From the NCBI GenBank assembly GCA_022508485.1, contig JAFLVD010000006.1, positions 1 through 50,929 on the forward strand: a DNA stretch of 50,929 nucleotides, read 5' to 3'. This document shows, piece by piece, positions 48,652 to 50,929 of the stretch. Positions within the stretch are counted from its first letter, which is position 1, and each line of letters opens with the position of its first letter. The position numbers and the translations under genes are program-made. Source of the stretch: Clostridiales bacterium (GTDB taxonomy: Bacteria > Bacillota > Clostridia > Christensenellales > Pumilibacteraceae). Under the pieces are notes generated by a model that was not told the DNA's origin, ran no database searches, and was given only the letters and a program-made list of their open reading frames with translations.

Positions 48652-50929
48652 GATTTATCCTCGTTCGGCTTTTTTGTTTTTTTATTTGTCGTCGTCGACT
48701 TGGGCGTCGCCGCCTTCCTATCGGTCGTCGACTTGGGTGCCGCGGCAGACTTCGGCGCCGCTTTCTTTTGCGTTGGCGCGTTGGTCTTGGGTGCTGCGGA
48801 TTTAGGCGAAGTCGCCGTTTTGGGCGCCGTCTTTTTATTAGACGATGCTGCCGGCTTAGCCGACTTCTTTTTGTCGGTAGCCGCGCTCGGCTTGGGAGGC
48901 GCCGGCCTTGTCGACTTGGGAATGGCGGCCTTTTTCATCTCCGCCATTTCTTTGGTAACTATAGTTACCGTAGGCTCGATCTGATTTTTATTTGTCGACT
49001 TATTGGCTTTCGGCTTTTTCTCTTCCGCGACGACCTCTGTGGGCTTTACCGACGACGATTTTTTCTTTGTCGGCTTTTCGTCCTGCGCCGTTACTTCCGC
49101 TTGTTCCGCTTCCGGCTCGGTCGCCTGCTCGGTCGCCGCTTCCTGCTCGGAAGTTGCTTGCGGCTCGGGTTCTTCCTTAACCTCTTCCGCTTGCGCCGCC
49201 GTCTCCGCCGTCGGATCCGCTTCCGGCTCGGTCGCCTGCTCTGTCGTCGCTTCCTGCTCGGAAGTTACTTGCGGCTCGGCCGTCTCCGTTTCGAGCGGTT
49301 TTTGCTCGGCTTCCGTTTTAATCTCTTCCGCCGCGGACGCCGCGCTTACCGAAGCGTTTAAAGGCACTTTTACCGTATCGTCCGTATTGTCGGCGTTTTC
49401 GGTCTTGGGCGAAGTATCTTCCTGTTTATCTTCCGGCTTTTTGTCGTCGGGAGTTTCCGTTACCTTCGACTTTTTCTTGCCTCTTTTAGTTTGTGCGGCA
49501 AGCTCGATTGCGATACGCTTTTCTTCCTCTATTCTGTCATACTCTGCGTCGTACTTATCGAGATTGTTCATAATCTCTTCGTTATAGAGGTGGCAAGCGA
49601 CAAAGTGGTCGGGCTTGACCTCTATATACTCGGGGATTATATACTTACATACCTTCATGCACTTACTGCATCTCGTGTGGAACTTACAGCCTGCCGGCGG
49701 ATTTGCCGGCGACGGAATGTCGCCTTCGAGCATTATGCGGTTCATCTTAACGTTGGGGTTGGGCGCCGGAACGGCGGAGAACAACGCCTGCGTGTAAGGG
49801 TGCAGAGGGTTATCGAAAAGCTCGTCCGTCTCGCTTAACTCCATCGCGTTGCCGAGATACATAACGAGTATGTTGTCGGTAATGTATTTAACGACGGAAA
49901 GGTCGTGCGAGATGAAAACGTAAGTCAGTCCTATTGTTTTTTGAAGGTCCTTAAGAAGGTTTATAATCTGTGCCTGAATGGACACGTCGAGCGCGCTTAC
50001 CGGCTCGTCGCATATAACAAGCTTGGGTTTAACCGCAAGCGCGCGCGCTATACATATACGCTGGCGCTGACCGCCCGAAAACTCGTGAGGGTACCTATCG
50101 TAGTACGACGGCTTTAAACCGCACTTTTTCATAATATCGATAACGTACTCGTAGACTTCGTTCTTGGGCACTATCTTGTGAACTCGCACCGGCTCGGCTA
50201 TTATCGCGCCGACCGTCATACGCGGCGGAAGCGAGCTGTACGGGTCCTGGAAAATAAGCTGTATGTCGGTGCGGTACTTCATCATCTGGCGCTTTTTGAG
50301 ATTTGTTATATCGTCGCCCATGAAGTAAATTTTGCCGCCGTCCGACTCGTAAAGCTTGAGTATCGTCCTGCCGAGCGTGGTCTTGCCGCAACCCGACTCG
50401 CCGACGACGCCTATCGTTTTGCCCTGTTTCAGGTCGAAGGTTATGTCGTCCACCGCCTTTAAATATCGAAGCGGCTTACCGAAAAAGTTGGTTTGAATCG
50501 GGAAATATTTTTTAAGGTGCTCAACCCTTAGTATGGGCTGTTCCGGCTCGTCGGTCTGCGCCTCGTCTTTTGCGTCGGGAATATCGTCGAGCTTTTCCGC
50601 TTCCGTCGGCTCTGTCGGCTCTTCCGCCTGTACGGGCTGTTCCGTTTCGACCGGCTCTGTCGATTCTTCCGCCTGCACGGGCTGTTCCGCTTCCGTCGGC
50701 TCTGTCGGCTGTTCGGTCGGTGCCTCGTCTTTTACTTGTTCGGCGTTTTCGGTCGGCTGTTCGGTCGCTTCGTCCTCGGGTACGGTCTCCGCTTTTTCCT
50801 TCGGCGCGGCCTTTTTCTTCGCCGTCTTTTTGGTTGCCTTCGGCTTTTCTTCCGCCTTAGGTTCTTCGACCGGCTCGGTAGGCTCTGTCGGCGCCTGCTC
50901 TTCCTCTTTGGGCGCGGCCTTTTTCTTCG
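48648..50929 (-). CDS. oppF: OppF-type peptide ABC transporter ATPase with long disordered tails (5' end outside window)
   Basis: The frame is open from the stop at 48648 to the window edge: 759 residues visible, no ATG before the domain, only GTG 50678. The ABC domain shows Walker A GESGCGKTT, signature SGGQRQR and Walker B LVICDEPVSALD, plus the oligopeptide-transporter C-terminal region with PLHPYTQALFSAVP and the cysteine pair PPAGCKFHTRC. It should power peptide import. Before the domain lie >120 residues of glutamate/proline/threonine and lysine-rich tail; after it lie ~290 residues of disordered acidic, then lysine/alanine/proline-rich sequence. Normal OppF has ~320 residues. The upstream tail might be a linker to an OppD domain beyond the edge. 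The next gene overlaps its stop by four bases. Confidence 0.9.
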   Translation of the reverse strand, partial: KKKAAPKEEEQAPTEPTEPVEEPKAEEKPKATKKTAKKKAAPKEKAETVPEDEATEQPTENAEQVKDEAPTEQPTEPTEAEQPVQAEESTEPVETEQPVQAEEPTEPTEAEKLDDIPDAKDEAQTDEPEQPILRVEHLKKYFPIQTNFFGKPLRYLKAVDDITFDLKQGKTIGVVGESGCGKTTLGRTILKLYESDGGKIYFMGDDITNLKKRQMMKYRTDIQLIFQDPYSSLPPRMTVGAIIAEPVRVHKIVPKNEVYEYVIDIMKKCGLKPSYYDRYPHEFSGGQRQRICIARALAVKPKLVICDEPVSALDVSIQAQIINLLKDLQKTIGLTYVFISHDLSVVKYITDNILVMYLGNAMELSETDELFDNPLHPYTQALFSAVPAPNPNVKMNRIMLEGDIPSPANPPAGCKFHTRCSKCMKVCKYIIPEYIEVKPDHFVACHLYNEEIMNNLDKYDAEYDRIEEEKRIAIELAAQTKRGKKKSKVTETPDDKKPEDKQEDTSPKTENADNTDDTVKVPLNASVSAASAAEEIKTEAEQKPLETETAEPQVTSEQEATTEQATEPEADPTAETAAQAEEVKEEPEPQATSEQEAATEQATEPEAEQAEVTAQDEKPTKKKSSSVKPTEVVAEEKKPKANKSTNKNQIEPTVTIVTKEMAEMKKAAIPKSTRPAPPKPSAATDKKKSAKPAASSNKKTAPKTATSPKSAAPKTNAPTQKKAAPKSAAAPKSTTDRKAATPKSTTTNKKTKKPNEDKS
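49106..49279 (-). repeat. Direct repeat in the OppF acidic tail
   Basis: Two 63-base copies (49106-49168 and 49217-49279) differ at only a few positions. They encode the same TSEQEA-TEQATEPEA pattern. The high DNA identity suggests recent duplication or slippage, so this tail probably varies in length among strains. Confidence 0.8.

Overview
The window looks like chromosomal DNA of a monoderm, anaerobic Bacillota bacterium, most likely an uncultured gut-type Clostridia. The reasons are the AGGAGG ribosome sites, the GlgC/GlgD pair typical of Firmicutes, many SPII lipoproteins, BspA-like leucine-rich repeats and ferredoxin-type membrane proteins. A Christensenellales-type lineage is my guess and cannot be proven here. 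Apart from one partial tRNA end, I see no RNA gene, CRISPR array, phage gene or transposase.

Layout. (1) 1-4350, plus strand: a tRNA 3'-end fragment with a terminator behind it, a membrane protein plus a membrane-anchored PstS-like binding protein, a membrane-anchored metallophosphoesterase and an HD-domain protein. These genes use TTA and TCA codons freely, unlike most of the rest. (2) 4433-8248, minus strand: an operon of a GtrA-like membrane protein and two GH16 lipoprotein glucanases. (3) 8462-11343, plus strand: a multispan protein ending in a CxxC tail like the CD1871A family, and a polyferredoxin fused to a TlpA thioredoxin domain. Facing them on the minus strand (11501-17388) are a second TlpA-domain lipoprotein and a repeat lipoprotein. 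Together they look like a trans-envelope thiol redox module. (4) 17461-20851, minus: nadE, a Sel1-repeat protein and a membrane protein with a Rossmann domain. (5) 20875-25549, minus: the glycogen operon glgC-glgD-glgA. It has a palindromic repeat element after glgC, paired dyad repeats upstream of its promoter, and a lysine-rich repeat tail on GlgA. (6) 25568-50929, minus: a 25-kb block of very large surface proteins. It starts with an OppF-type ATPase that has long disordered tails on both sides (cut by the window edge), then a small membrane protein, a 2,496-residue subtilisin with leucine-rich repeats, and four large Ig-like or repeat lipoproteins.

How they fit together. The cell appears to make and store glycogen, cut extracellular beta-glucans, import peptides, and carry a dense coat of lipoproteins next to a giant protease that could process proteins or feed the peptide transporter. 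Each operon shows a recognisable promoter and/or terminator, so transcription-unit borders are fairly clear. The most unusual items are the redox module, the surface-protein block, the promoter directly followed by a terminator upstream of the 2,049-residue lipoprotein, and the OppF tails.
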